Positions 1-7,638 of a stretch of DNA of 13,178 nt are shown here, piece after piece. The stretch is from assembly GCA_002424545.1 (NCBI GenBank), contig DIKL01000043.1, positions 1-13,178 on the forward strand, written 5' to 3'. The translations under genes were made by a program, and so were the position numbers. The notes below the pieces were generated by a model. It ran no database searches. It was not told the origin of the DNA and saw only the letters and a program-made list of their open reading frames with translations. This stretch comes from Syntrophaceae bacterium UBA5619. Its GTDB lineage: Bacteria > Desulfobacterota > Syntrophia > Syntrophales > UBA5619. Position 1 is the stretch's first letter. Every line of letters starts with the position of its first letter.

Positions 1-50
1 ATCAGACCTTCACGGACATGGACGAGGTGCCCATGTCGACGCTGAAGTAG
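1..50 (+). CDS. kduI: C-terminal fragment of probable 5-dehydro-4-deoxyuronate isomerase (KduI)
   Basis: Only the last 15 codons are present; the frame that ends at TAG 48-50 reads QTFTDMDEVPMSTLK. KduI proteins, as I recall them, end in a similar 'ENQtf-DMD-v-...-L(R/K)' tail, and the gene that follows by 21 nt is an unmistakable kduD, kduI's usual operon partner. KduI is a cupin-fold isomerase that converts 4-deoxy-L-threo-5-hexosulose uronate to 2,5-diketo-3-deoxygluconate in the cytoplasm, giving KduD its substrate. The identification rests on a short tail plus gene context, so it is probable rather than certain. The rest of the gene lies left of the window. Confidence 0.6.
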   Translation, partial: QTFTDMDEVPMSTLK

Positions 51-71
51 CTGTTTGAAAGGAGGTTTCGC

Positions 72-833
72 ATGATCCTGGATGCTTTCCAATTGACGGG
101 GAAGGTGGCTGTCGTCACCGGTTCCAGAACGGGCCTCGGGCAGGGGATGGCCCTGGGTCTGGCGGAGGCGGGGGCGGATATCGTCGGGATCGATATCAAC
201 CACCTGGAGGAAACGGAAAGACAGGTACGGGAGAGGGGGCGGGAATTCCTGGGAATCGAAGCGGACCTCTCGAATATCCGTTTGATCGAATCCATTGTCG
301 ACAAGGCCGTCGGCCGATTCGGCATGGTCGATATCCTGGTCAACAACGCGGGGATCATCCGCCGGGCGGATGCCATCGAGTTTTCTGAAAAGGACTGGGA
401 CGACGTGATGGCCATCAACCTCAAGACGGTCTTCTTCTTCGCCCAGGCGGTTGCGAGGCAATTCGTGAAACAGAAGACGGGGGGGAAGATCATCAATGTC
501 GCCTCCATGCTCTCCTTCCAGGGGGGGATCCGGGTCCCGTCCTACACGGCGAGCAAGAGCGGGGTGATGGGGATCACGCGGCTCCTGGCTAACGAATGGG
601 CGAAATACGACATCAATGTCAACGCGATCGCGCCGGGGTACATGGCGACCGACAACACGGCGCTGCTCCGCCAGGACGCGAAGCGGAGCGAAGAGATCCT
701 CCAGCGGATCCCGGCGGGGAGGTGGGGAGTCCCGGAGGACCTGCAGGGGGTTGTCGTCTTTCTTGCCTCGGAGGCCTCCCGTTACGTGAACGGCTATACG
801 GTCGCCGTCGACGGCGGGTGGCTCGCGAGGTGA
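72..833 (+). CDS. kduD: 2-dehydro-3-deoxy-D-gluconate 5-dehydrogenase (KduD), SDR family
   Basis: This 253-residue short-chain dehydrogenase is full length and begins MILDAF..L.GKVAVVTG, as KduD proteins do. It reduces 2,5-diketo-3-deoxygluconate with NAD(P)H to 2-keto-3-deoxygluconate (KDG), the step after KduI in unsaturated uronate breakdown. Visible motifs are the Rossmann TGSRTGLGQG near residues 16-25, NNAG near 91-94, the catalytic Ser in the NVASMLSF region, and YTASK as the YxxxK pair. The stretches RVPSYTASKSGVMG, AGRWG.P.DL and the end VNGYT.AVDGGWLAR are close to E. coli KduD as I remember it. The ATG at 72 has an AAAGGAGG SD (58-65) with a 6-nt spacer. It lies 21 nt after the probable kduI stop and 43 nt before dctP, so it is probably cotranscribed with both. 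The symbol is secure at family level; cofactor preference cannot be read here. Confidence 0.96.
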   Translation: MILDAFQLTGKVAVVTGSRTGLGQGMALGLAEAGADIVGIDINHLEETERQVRERGREFLGIEADLSNIRLIESIVDKAVGRFGMVDILVNNAGIIRRADAIEFSEKDWDDVMAINLKTVFFFAQAVARQFVKQKTGGKIINVASMLSFQGGIRVPSYTASKSGVMGITRLLANEWAKYDINVNAIAPGYMATDNTALLRQDAKRSEEILQRIPAGRWGVPEDLQGVVVFLASEASRYVNGYTVAVDGGWLAR

Positions 834-876
834 AAATGTTTTTCCCGATACATCCATCACATGAAAGGAGAGAAAA

Positions 877-1869
877 ATGAAAAAACGTAGATTCATGATC
901 GGCTGTCTGTTGATGATCGGTCTGTTCCTGGCCTTCTCGGCGACGGGATTCGCGGCGACGGCCAAGTACAATTGGAAACTGGCCTCGGTCCTTCCCGATA
1001 CGCACCCGGTCCACAAAGCCCTGACGTACTTTGCCGACGAGGTGGGCAAAGCGACCAAGGGGGAGGTGAAGATCACGGTCTATCCGGCGGGCCAGCTGGG
1101 ACAGGAAAAAGACTACATTGAAGGGGTCAAGGTAGGGGCGATCGAAATCACCAAAGTTTCCTCCGCGCCGCTCGGACAGTTCGCTCCCAGTCTGCAGGTG
1201 GTCAGCCTGCCGTTCATATGGCGAAACGGCGCGCACCAGCACGCGGTTCTCGACGGCGCCATCGGGACCCGGTTGATGAAGGATCTCGAGAAAAACGGAT
1301 TCAAGGGGCTCGCCTTCTTGGATGCCGGGTTCCGCAACGTGACCTCGCAGGTGGGGCCGGTAAAGGTCCCGGCGGACCTGAAAGGACAGAAGATCCGGGT
1401 GATGCAGAGCAAACCGCTGATCGACACGATCAACGCCTTCGGCGCCACCGCGGTGCCGATGGGGCAATCGGAAGTCTATGTCGGCCTGCAGCAGAAGGTC
1501 ATCGACGGCTGGGAGAACAACGAGCCGACGGTCCTGACCTTCAACATGCAGGAGGTTTGCAAATACTTCTCCTACACGCGCCATACCTCCATTCCGGATA
1601 TCCTGGTGATGAGCAAGCAGGTGTTCGATTCGGCTCCGAAAAATGTCCAGACGGCGATCATGGATGCGGCGGCCCAGGCGATTCCCTACCAGCGGAAGAT
1701 CTGGGCGTCGTATATCGACGATGCGGTCAAACAGCTCAAGGCCAAGGGGATGGTCTTCAATGAGGTGAACGACATCCGGGAGTTCCAGGCGCTTGCCAAG
1801 CCGATTTACAAGCAGTTCGAACCGGTTGTCGGCGCGGACCTCATCGATGCGATCGTCAAGCAAAAATAG
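877..1869 (+). CDS. dctP: TRAP transporter periplasmic solute-binding protein, DctP family
   Basis: This 330-residue protein is the periplasmic receptor of a TRAP transporter. It starts with a typical Sec signal peptide: positive MKKRR, a hydrophobic core, then a probable cut near the Ala-rich GFAATA at residues 24-29. The mature domain has the DctP hallmarks: PAGQLG near 70-75, GFRNVTS near 151-157, KIRVMQS with Arg174 (the Arg that clamps the ligand carboxylate in this family) and DGWENNEPTV near 210-219. The ligand must be carboxylated. Given kduI/kduD, uxaC and kdgF around it, a hexuronate or unsaturated uronate monomer is likely, but this is inferred from context. The ATG at 877 has an AAAGGAGAG SD (864-872). 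A terminator-like hairpin follows the gene, which would raise binding protein over membrane subunits. Confidence 0.95.
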   Translation: MKKRRFMIGCLLMIGLFLAFSATGFAATAKYNWKLASVLPDTHPVHKALTYFADEVGKATKGEVKITVYPAGQLGQEKDYIEGVKVGAIEITKVSSAPLGQFAPSLQVVSLPFIWRNGAHQHAVLDGAIGTRLMKDLEKNGFKGLAFLDAGFRNVTSQVGPVKVPADLKGQKIRVMQSKPLIDTINAFGATAVPMGQSEVYVGLQQKVIDGWENNEPTVLTFNMQEVCKYFSYTRHTSIPDILVMSKQVFDSAPKNVQTAIMDAAAQAIPYQRKIWASYIDDAVKQLKAKGMVFNEVNDIREFQALAKPIYKQFEPVVGADLIDAIVKQK

Positions 1870-1893
1870 CCATTTGCTGATCTTGTCCCCTAC

Positions 1894-1930
1894 CGCGGTC
1901 ACGGGTCGTGGAGGCCCGTGACCGTGTTTT
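1894..1930 (+). terminator. Hairpin with T-run between dctP and dctQ (attenuator-like)
   Basis: GGTCACGGG (1897-1905) and CCCGTGACC (1915-1923) form a perfect 9-bp stem around a 9-nt loop. It extends outward by C1896-G1924, a G1895-T1925 wobble and C1894-G1926, and is followed at once by TTTT (1927-1930). This looks like an intrinsic terminator. Because dctQ and dctM follow immediately, it more likely gives partial termination or 3'-end protection of the dctP message, a common way to make more binding protein than permease. It also argues against a dctQ start at GTG 1918, which lies inside the stem. Confidence 0.6.
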
Positions 1931-1947
1931 CCTTGCAGGAGAGAAAT

Positions 1948-2457
1948 GTGTCCGGACCTCTCATCATCCGCTGGCTTGACCGTGCGGAAAGACTGATCAC
2001 CGCGGTTACGGCCGTCATCCTGATCATCCTTTCGGCATTGATCTGCTGGCAGGTCTTCTCGAGGTATGTGCTGAATTTCAGTCCCTTCTGGATCGAGGAG
2101 ATTTCCGTGATCTCGCTGATGTGGATCGGATTGCTGGGTGCCGCCGCCTGCGTCTGGACAGAGTCCCACATGAGCCTGGAGCTGGTGGTGTCGAGACTGC
2201 CTGAAGCGGTCCGGGTCTGGCTGAAGGCGGCAACGGATGTTCTGATTGCGGTGTTTGCTCTTTTTTTGCTGGAGCGCGGCATTTTTCTGGTCCAGAAGAC
2301 GATGAGCGGTACGCTCTCCTCACTGCCGCTCGCCGTGGGGTACACCTATCTGGTCCTTCCCCTCGCCGGGGGGCTGATGGTCGTTTTTGCGCTGATCAGG
2401 GCGGTCGGCGGCGTGGTCCGTTATTATGCCGCCGGGGGAGGAACCCGGAATGGTTGA
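1948..2457 (+). CDS. dctQ: TRAP transporter small membrane subunit, DctQ family
   Basis: This is the small permease subunit that pairs with DctM in the inner membrane to move the solute delivered by DctP, driven by an ion gradient. From GTG 1948 it has 169 residues, normal for the family, with four hydrophobic segments (roughly residues 16-36, 52-72, 95-112 and 130-150). The family motif is visible as FSRYVLNFSPFWIEEIS with the following LMWIGLLGAA. I chose GTG 1948 because an AGGAG SD lies at 1937-1941 with a 6-nt spacer. The longer in-frame start at GTG 1918 lies inside the hairpin stem and lacks an SD. The last 8 nt overlap the start of dctM, which suggests translational coupling. Confidence 0.9.
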   Translation: MSGPLIIRWLDRAERLITAVTAVILIILSALICWQVFSRYVLNFSPFWIEEISVISLMWIGLLGAAACVWTESHMSLELVVSRLPEAVRVWLKAATDVLIAVFALFLLERGIFLVQKTMSGTLSSLPLAVGYTYLVLPLAGGLMVVFALIRAVGGVVRYYAAGGGTRNG

Positions 2458-3733
2458 AAGCATATTGCTGCTGGGCTCCTTTCTCGTGTTGATCCTGCTG
2501 GGCGTTCCGATCGCGTTCAGTCTGGGGATTGCTGCACTGCTCACGGCCCAGTACACCGGCCTGGGGACGGCGATGATCGTCCAGCGCGTCGGGTCCGGCA
2601 TGCAATCCTTTCCGCTGCTGGCCATTCCGCTGTTCATCCTGGCGGGCGCCATCATGGCCAAAGGCGGGATCGCCCGGCGGATCGTCGATTTCGCCTACAT
2701 AATCGTCGGCCCATTTCCGGGGGGGTTGGCGATGGTCAATTGCATCGACTCGATGTTTTTCGGCGGCGTTTCCGGGTCCGCCGTGGCCGACATCTCTTCG
2801 ACGGGTCCGATCATGATCCCGATGATGGTCCAGAAGGGATACGACCGGGAGTTTGCCACCGCACTCACCGTGGCCTCCTCCGTCCAGGGGATCATCATTC
2901 CCCCGAGCCACAACATGGTTATCTATGCGATGGTGGCCGGGGGGGTCTCCATCGGAAAGCTGTTTCTGGCCGGCTACCTTCCCGGAATGCTGATGGGAAC
3001 GCTGCTGGCGATCACCTGCTACCTGCTGGCGCTGAAGCGGGGCTATCCCCGCGAAAAGCGGCCGCCGCTCAGGAGGTCGCTGGTCATCGCCAGAGACGGC
3101 CTGCTGAGCATCTTTGCGGCGGTGATCATCGTCGGCGGGATCGCCTTCGGCATCTTCACCGCCACGGAGGCCTCCGCGGTCGCCGTGTTCTATGCCGCCT
3201 TTCTGGGGCTGGTCATCTACCGCGAGATGAAAATCGTCGATCTGTGGCCGATCTTCGTCGATTCGGTCAAGACCACGGCGATCGTCATGTTGCTGATCGG
3301 TTGCGCGTCCGGATTTGCCTGGATGATGACCTTCCTCCATATCCCGACGCTGGTGACCCAGTTCTTTTTGTCGATCAGCGACAATCCGTTCGTCATTTTG
3401 TTTCTGATCAACATTCTGCTGATTTTTTTGGGGGCGATCATGGACGTGGCGCCGCTGATCGTGATCGTCACGCCGGTCCTGTTACCGGTGGTTCAGACCG
3501 TGGGAATGAACCCGGTGACGTTCGGGATCGTGCTGATGGTGAACATGGCGATCGGGTTGACCACCCCGCCGGTCGGGGCCGGGCTCTTTGTCGGCTGCAC
3601 GGTCGGGAAGACCACGATGGAAAAATGCACCCGATCGATGCTGCTGTTGTGGCCGGCAATGGTGATTGTGCTTCTGCTGACGACCTACATACCCTGGATG
3701 ACCACGGCGCTGCCGAACTGGCTGATGCCCTGA
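2450..3733 (+). CDS. dctM: TRAP transporter large membrane subunit, DctM family
   Basis: This is the large, transport-carrying subunit of the TRAP permease, 427 residues with about a dozen hydrophobic segments across the inner membrane. DctM signatures are GVPIAFSLG near residues 18-26, FFGGVSGSAVADISSTGPIMIP in the first half, the PPSHNMVIYA loop, and GAIMD followed later by TTPPVGAGLFVGC in the second half. ATG 2450 is preferred over an upstream in-frame ATG at 2426: GGGGGAGGAA at 2434-2442 is a strong SD with a 7-nt spacer, and this start gives the usual 8-nt overlap with dctQ. The three TRAP genes therefore form one unit. Substrate is not encoded in this subunit in any readable way; the neighbours suggest uronates. 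Confidence 0.96.
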   Translation: MVESILLLGSFLVLILLGVPIAFSLGIAALLTAQYTGLGTAMIVQRVGSGMQSFPLLAIPLFILAGAIMAKGGIARRIVDFAYIIVGPFPGGLAMVNCIDSMFFGGVSGSAVADISSTGPIMIPMMVQKGYDREFATALTVASSVQGIIIPPSHNMVIYAMVAGGVSIGKLFLAGYLPGMLMGTLLAITCYLLALKRGYPREKRPPLRRSLVIARDGLLSIFAAVIIVGGIAFGIFTATEASAVAVFYAAFLGLVIYREMKIVDLWPIFVDSVKTTAIVMLLIGCASGFAWMMTFLHIPTLVTQFFLSISDNPFVILFLINILLIFLGAIMDVAPLIVIVTPVLLPVVQTVGMNPVTFGIVLMVNMAIGLTTPPVGAGLFVGCTVGKTTMEKCTRSMLLLWPAMVIVLLLTTYIPWMTTALPNWLMP

Positions 3734-3810
3734 GGCGCTTCCGTGGGATGTTCATCCGATGCGAGCTTCCGGGATCCGATTCTCAATCCGGGTAAAAAAT
3801 ATGGGATTGC

Positions 3811-3840
3811 ATGTCATTATGCCGCCACAGGCGTTACAAT
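3811..3840 (+). promoter_or_regulatory. Weak promoter candidate upstream of the aldolase-like gene
   Basis: The 131-bp gap between dctM and the aldolase-like gene is the longest in the catabolic locus. It holds TACAAT (3835-3840), one base off the consensus -10. ATGTCA (3811-3816), a 4-of-6 match to a sigma-70 -35 box, lies 18 bp upstream. Transcription would start near 3847, just ahead of the SD at 3853-3858. Such matches arise easily by chance; the gap length and position are the main support. It would let the aldolase, PFK and uxaC segment be transcribed separately from the TRAP genes. Confidence 0.3.
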
Positions 3841-3864
3841 TATGAATCAAGCAGGAGGAAAGGG

Positions 3865-4899
3865 ATGGCAAAATACGCCGTAGGCGATTATTGCTTCGAG
3901 GTAAAGAGATACTTTCCGGACACGATTTTCAACGCAATCACCGGGGTTCGGGTCAACAGCCCCGAGGTCATTCTCCGGGAGGCCGAGACGAGGAAGAGAC
4001 GGAAAGGTCTCACCCGCGACGGCAAGCTCACGATCCTCGCGGCGGATCATCCGGCCCGGATGGTGACCCGCTCCGGTGACGATCCCGTCGGCATGTGCGA
4101 CCGGCAGGAGTACCTCGGACGGGTGCTCCGGGTCGTCACCCATCCGGATGTGGACGGGATCATGGCGACGACGGACGTGATCGAGGACCTTTTCATCGTC
4201 AACCATCTCGTCAAGCAGGGCGGCGGACCGTCGTTTCTGGATGAAAAGGTGATGCTCGGTTCGATGAACCGGGGCGGGCTCTCCGGAACGGCGTTTGAAA
4301 TGGACGACACGTTCACCAGTTTTTCCGTGGATAGCCTCCGGCTGCTCGGTCTGGATGCCGCCAAGACGATGTTCCGTCTGGAGACGACCAGCGCGGATTC
4401 CGCGAAAACGATGCGCTACAACGCCGACATCATCAGCGAACTGAACCGGCACGAGATCCCCTGTTTCCTCGAGATCCTGTATGTTTCGTCCGAGGGGTAC
4501 AAGGTTCAAAAAACGCCGGTGGAGATGATGAAGGCCATCGGAGTCGCCTCGGCGATGGGCGATTCCTCCCGGAACCTCTGGTTGAAGATCCCGTTTTGCG
4601 AAGACTACGCCCGCGTCGTCAGGGCGACGACGCTCCCGTTGCTGATGCTGGGCGGGGAATCGAAGGGCGACCCGACCGGCACGATCCGGGAATTCGTCGC
4701 GGGCATGCAGGCGGGCGCCAATGTGCGGGGAGCGCTGGTGGGCCGGAACATTCTTTTCCCGGGGAAGGACGATCCGCTGGCGACGGCGCTTGCCGTGAAT
4801 CGGGTGGTGCATGCGGGCGTTTCCACGGAAGAAGCGGTCGATTTTCTGATGAAGAACCGGGACATCCATCTGGACACGCTGACAAGGCACATCCGGTAA
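3865..4899 (+). CDS. Class I aldolase-like (beta/alpha)8-barrel protein, Cgl0159-type (DhnA/LacD-related)
   Basis: This 344-residue protein resembles the Cgl0159 family of TIM-barrel proteins, related to class I (Schiff-base) aldolases such as DhnA-type fructose-bisphosphate aldolase and LacD. Visible elements are AADHPAR at 59-65 (first-strand Asp-His), THPDVDGIMATTD at 92-104, LGSMNRGGLSGTAFEMDD at 131-148, and WLKIP with Lys241, a good candidate for the Schiff-base lysine. GGES at 263-266 and GALVGRN at 289-295 look like the usual phosphate-binding end of the barrel. ATG 3865 follows a strong AGGAGG SD (3853-3858, 6-nt spacer); an upstream in-frame ATG at 3811 has no SD. The PPi-type PFK starts 10 nt downstream, so a kinase-then-aldolase pair is likely. 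The substrate is unknown. A sugar-acid phosphate (KDPG-like or ketose-1-phosphate) is inferred from neighbours; related family members sit in inositol gene clusters. Confidence 0.82.
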   Translation: MAKYAVGDYCFEVKRYFPDTIFNAITGVRVNSPEVILREAETRKRRKGLTRDGKLTILAADHPARMVTRSGDDPVGMCDRQEYLGRVLRVVTHPDVDGIMATTDVIEDLFIVNHLVKQGGGPSFLDEKVMLGSMNRGGLSGTAFEMDDTFTSFSVDSLRLLGLDAAKTMFRLETTSADSAKTMRYNADIISELNRHEIPCFLEILYVSSEGYKVQKTPVEMMKAIGVASAMGDSSRNLWLKIPFCEDYARVVRATTLPLLMLGGESKGDPTGTIREFVAGMQAGANVRGALVGRNILFPGKDDPLATALAVNRVVHAGVSTEEAVDFLMKNRDIHLDTLTRHIR

Positions 4900-4909
4900 G
4901 GAGGGAGAA

Positions 4910-6121
4910 ATGGGCGCAGCGGGGAAAGCCATTTTCGCGCAGTCGGGCGGACCGACGGCGGTGATCAACAGCAGCATCTGCGGCGCGATCGAGGAGGCGA
5001 AGAAGCACAAGGAAATCAGTGCGATGTATGGTTCGATCCACGGCATTCTCGGGGTGCTCCACGAAAACATGATCGACCTGAATCGGGAAACCCCAAGGAC
5101 CATCTCGCTGCTCCGTCAAACGCCGTCGTCGTTACTCGGTTCGAGCCGGCACAAGCTCAGGGAGGAGGATTATGACCGGATCCTGAAGGTTCTCGCCGCG
5201 CACGATATCCGCTACTTCTTCATCGCGGGCGGAAACGATTCGATGGACACCGCGAACCGGGTTTTCAAGCTGGCCCGCGAGAAGGGTTACGAACTCTCCG
5301 TCATGGGACTGCCGAAAACGGTGGACAACGACCTCCCGATCACCGACCACTGTCCGGGCTACGGCAGCGTCGCCAGATGGCTCGCCCTCTCGGTTCGGGA
5401 CGCCGGCCTCGACACCGAGGCGATCTACACGAGCGACACGATCAAGGTCGTCGAGACCATGGGGCGCAACGCCGGCTGGATCACGGCCGCTACGGCGCTT
5501 GCCAGACAGCAGCCGGACGACGCCCCCCATATCATCCTTCTTCCGGAAATCCCGTTTGGCAGGGACAAATTCCTCTCCGACGTGGAGCGGGTTTACCGCA
5601 AACTCGGTTATGCGCTGATCACCTGCTGCGAGGGGTTGAGGGATGAAAACGGCGATTACCTGACCGCCTCGCAACGGTCGCTCGATACCGACCGATTCGG
5701 ACACCGGCAGCTCGGCGGGGTCGGAGAGACGCTTTGCGGCATCATCGCGGACGGTCTGAAGATCAAGGCGAGGGCGGACAAGCCCGGGACGATTCAGCGG
5801 GTTTCCGCGCTGCTCGCCTCCCCGGTAGACGTGGAGGAGGCGTATGCCACCGGCGCGCAGGCGGTGAGACACGCGGTCGAGGGAAAATCCGGATGGATGG
5901 TGACGCTCGAGCGGGAGCCGGGTGAAGGGTATGCGTGCAAAACCGGGATCGTTTCGCTGGAAGAGGTCGCCAACCGGGAAAAGAAGATGCCGCGAGAGTT
6001 TATCGACGCGGAGGGAACCGGGGTGACCGATGCGTTTCTGGAATATGCGACTCCGCTGATCGGCGGTCCGCTGCCCCAATATGCGCGGTTGGAAAAGCAC
6101 TTCGTGAAAAAACTGTTGTAA
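4910..6121 (+). CDS. PPi-type 6-phosphofructokinase family protein (diphosphate-dependent signature)
   Basis: This 403-residue protein belongs to the phosphofructokinase (PFK-A/PPi-PFK) family, which phosphorylates the C1 hydroxyl of fructose 6-phosphate. Two residues that separate PPi from ATP users have the PPi form. In GGND (107-110) an Asp110 replaces the Gly of GGDG, and in PKTVDND (135-141) Lys136 replaces the Gly of PGTIDND. The catalytic TVDND core and MGR (184-186) are intact. For binding the sugar 6-phosphate, Arg288 and Arg297 (in GTIQR, 293-297) align with E. coli Arg243 and Arg252, but Thr177 and Thr294 stand where E. coli has Arg162 and His249. I believe this pattern occurs in its PPi-PFK subfamily, but it leaves the natural substrate open. 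ATG 4910 has an AAGGAGGG SD and lies 10 nt after the aldolase-like stop. PPi use is confident from signature; whether the acceptor is F6P or a uronate ketose is not known. Confidence 0.9.
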   Translation: MGAAGKAIFAQSGGPTAVINSSICGAIEEAKKHKEISAMYGSIHGILGVLHENMIDLNRETPRTISLLRQTPSSLLGSSRHKLREEDYDRILKVLAAHDIRYFFIAGGNDSMDTANRVFKLAREKGYELSVMGLPKTVDNDLPITDHCPGYGSVARWLALSVRDAGLDTEAIYTSDTIKVVETMGRNAGWITAATALARQQPDDAPHIILLPEIPFGRDKFLSDVERVYRKLGYALITCCEGLRDENGDYLTASQRSLDTDRFGHRQLGGVGETLCGIIADGLKIKARADKPGTIQRVSALLASPVDVEEAYATGAQAVRHAVEGKSGWMVTLEREPGEGYACKTGIVSLEEVANREKKMPREFIDAEGTGVTDAFLEYATPLIGGPLPQYARLEKHFVKKLL

Positions 6122-6125
6122 AAAA

Positions 6126-6152
6126 AGGCCGGGTTCATTTTGTCCCCGGTTT
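6126..6152 (+). other. Weak hairpin between the PFK gene and uxaC
   Basis: CCGGG (6129-6133) pairs with CCCGG (6145-6149) around an 11-nt loop. The stem extends by two G-T wobbles and A6126-T6152, and TTT lies at its 3' end. The T-run is short and interrupted (TTTGTGAT), so at best it is a weak terminator or a message-processing site. It starts 5 nt after the PFK stop and leaves about 45 nt before uxaC. Confidence 0.3.
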
Positions 6153-6198
6153 GTGATATGTAATCCCCGCATCAATGAAATGTATGCAGGAGAGCGCC

Positions 6199-7614
6199 AT
6201 GGGACGAGCCATCGTCATGGACAATGATCGCCTTTTCCCGAGCGATCCCGCGCAGCGGCAAATCGCCCGCCGTCTGTACGGCGAGGTCAAAGATCTTCCC
6301 ATCATCAGCCCCCACGGTCACACCGATCCGCGCTGGTATGCCGACGATGTCCCCTTTTCAAACCCGACAGATCTGTTCCTGGTTCCGGACCACTACCTCT
6401 TCCGGATGCTCTACAGTCGGGGCGTTCCGTTGGAAAAACTGGGCATTCCGCGGGAGGACCAGGGTCCGGTCGAAACCGATCCCCGGAAAATCTGGCGCCT
6501 CTTCGCCGAGCATTATCACCTCTTCCGGGGGACCCCCTCCCGGATGTGGCTCGAACACGTCTTTTATTTCCTCTTCGGCATCGATCGGCGCCTCGATCCG
6601 GCCAATGCGGATGAAATCTACGACCGGCTGGCGGCGGCGCTTCCGAGGCCCGAGTTCCGGCCCCGGGCGCTCTACGACCGCTTCAACATCGAGGCGCTCG
6701 CGACGACGGATTCTCCGCTGGATTCTCTCGAACACCACCGGAAGATTGTCTCCTCCGGCTGGAAGGGCAAGGTGGTTCCCGCCTTCCGGCCCGATCCGGT
6801 AGTCGATCCGGAATTCCCCGGCTTTGCGAAAAACGTCGCCCGGCTGGGAGAAATTACGGGAGAGGATACCGCCGTTTGGGAGGGGTACCTCAGCGCGCTG
6901 GCGGCGCGGCGCTGGTTCTTCAAGGAGATGGGCTGCACCTCCACCGACCACGGCCACCCGAGCGCCATGACGGCCGACCTCGACATCTCCGCCTGCCGGG
7001 CCCTTTTTGCGAAGGCCCTCCAGGGGGAACTGGACACGCGGGAGGCCGAACTCTTCCGGGGGCAGATGCTTACGGAGATGGTCCGAATGAGTCTCGACGA
7101 CGGCCTGGTCATCCAGATCCATCCCGGCGCCTTCCGGAACCACAACGAAACGCTCTTCCGGCGGTTCGGACGCGACAAGGGGGCCGACATTCCGCTGCGG
7201 ACCGACTACACCCGGGCCCTCAAGCCCATGCTGGACCGTTTCGGAAACGAGCCCGGCCTGACGGTGGTTCTCTTCACGCTCGATGAGACCGCCTACAGCC
7301 GCGAGCTGGCCCCGCTGGCCGGCCATTACCCGATCCTCCGGCTCGGGCCTCCCTGGTGGTACTTCGACAGCCCCGAGGGGATGATGCGCTTCAAACGCCT
7401 GGTCGTGGAGACGGCCGGATTCTACAACACGGTCGGCTTCAACGACGACACGCGGGCCTTTCTCTCCATCCCCGCCCGGCACGACATGGCCCGGCGGATC
7501 GACTGCGCGTTTCTGGCGGAGCTGGTCGGCCGGCATCAACTGGACGAAGACGAGGCGGCCGAGGTGGCGGTCGATCTAGCGTATCGCCTGGCGAAAGAGG
7601 CCTACAAATTCTAA
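6199..7614 (+). CDS. uxaC: Uronate isomerase (glucuronate/galacturonate isomerase), divergent UxaC
   Basis: UxaC is a metal-dependent amidohydrolase-fold enzyme that interconverts D-glucuronate and D-fructuronate, or D-galacturonate and D-tagaturonate, in the cytoplasm. From ATG 6199 it has 471 residues, close to the usual 470. Family marks are the metal-binding HGH at 39-41, DHYLFRM near 64-70 matching the DHYKWRAM of typical UxaC, and DDTRAF (416-421) with IPARH (424-428), matching TDSRSF...RH near the C-terminus. The first motif reads ISPHGHTDP rather than the common DYHCHL, so this is a divergent branch and substrate may differ. I chose 6199 over in-frame ATG 6175 because AGGAG (6188-6192) is placed 6 nt before it. 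UxaB/UxuB and UxaA/UxuA, its usual partners, are not in the window. Confidence 0.87.
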   Translation: MGRAIVMDNDRLFPSDPAQRQIARRLYGEVKDLPIISPHGHTDPRWYADDVPFSNPTDLFLVPDHYLFRMLYSRGVPLEKLGIPREDQGPVETDPRKIWRLFAEHYHLFRGTPSRMWLEHVFYFLFGIDRRLDPANADEIYDRLAAALPRPEFRPRALYDRFNIEALATTDSPLDSLEHHRKIVSSGWKGKVVPAFRPDPVVDPEFPGFAKNVARLGEITGEDTAVWEGYLSALAARRWFFKEMGCTSTDHGHPSAMTADLDISACRALFAKALQGELDTREAELFRGQMLTEMVRMSLDDGLVIQIHPGAFRNHNETLFRRFGRDKGADIPLRTDYTRALKPMLDRFGNEPGLTVVLFTLDETAYSRELAPLAGHYPILRLGPPWWYFDSPEGMMRFKRLVVETAGFYNTVGFNDDTRAFLSIPARHDMARRIDCAFLAELVGRHQLDEDEAAEVAVDLAYRLAKEAYKF

Positions 7615-7638
7615 CGGCTTGAAAAAAAGCCTTCAACG

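Noticed and set aside
619..2169. A 516-codon open frame on the - strand opposite kduD and dctP
   Set aside because: It crosses three genes and the intergenic hairpin, has no family motif, and reflects third-position GC bias of the real genes.
3763..3792. Imperfect CCGGGAT/ATCCGG hairpin after dctM as a terminator
   Set aside because: The stem is six pairs with a bulge and is followed by GTAAAAAAT rather than a T-run, so it does not look like an intrinsic terminator on the + strand.
6358..7539. A 393-codon open frame on the - strand opposite uxaC
   Set aside because: No recognisable domain, and it is fully antisense to a conserved enzyme gene.
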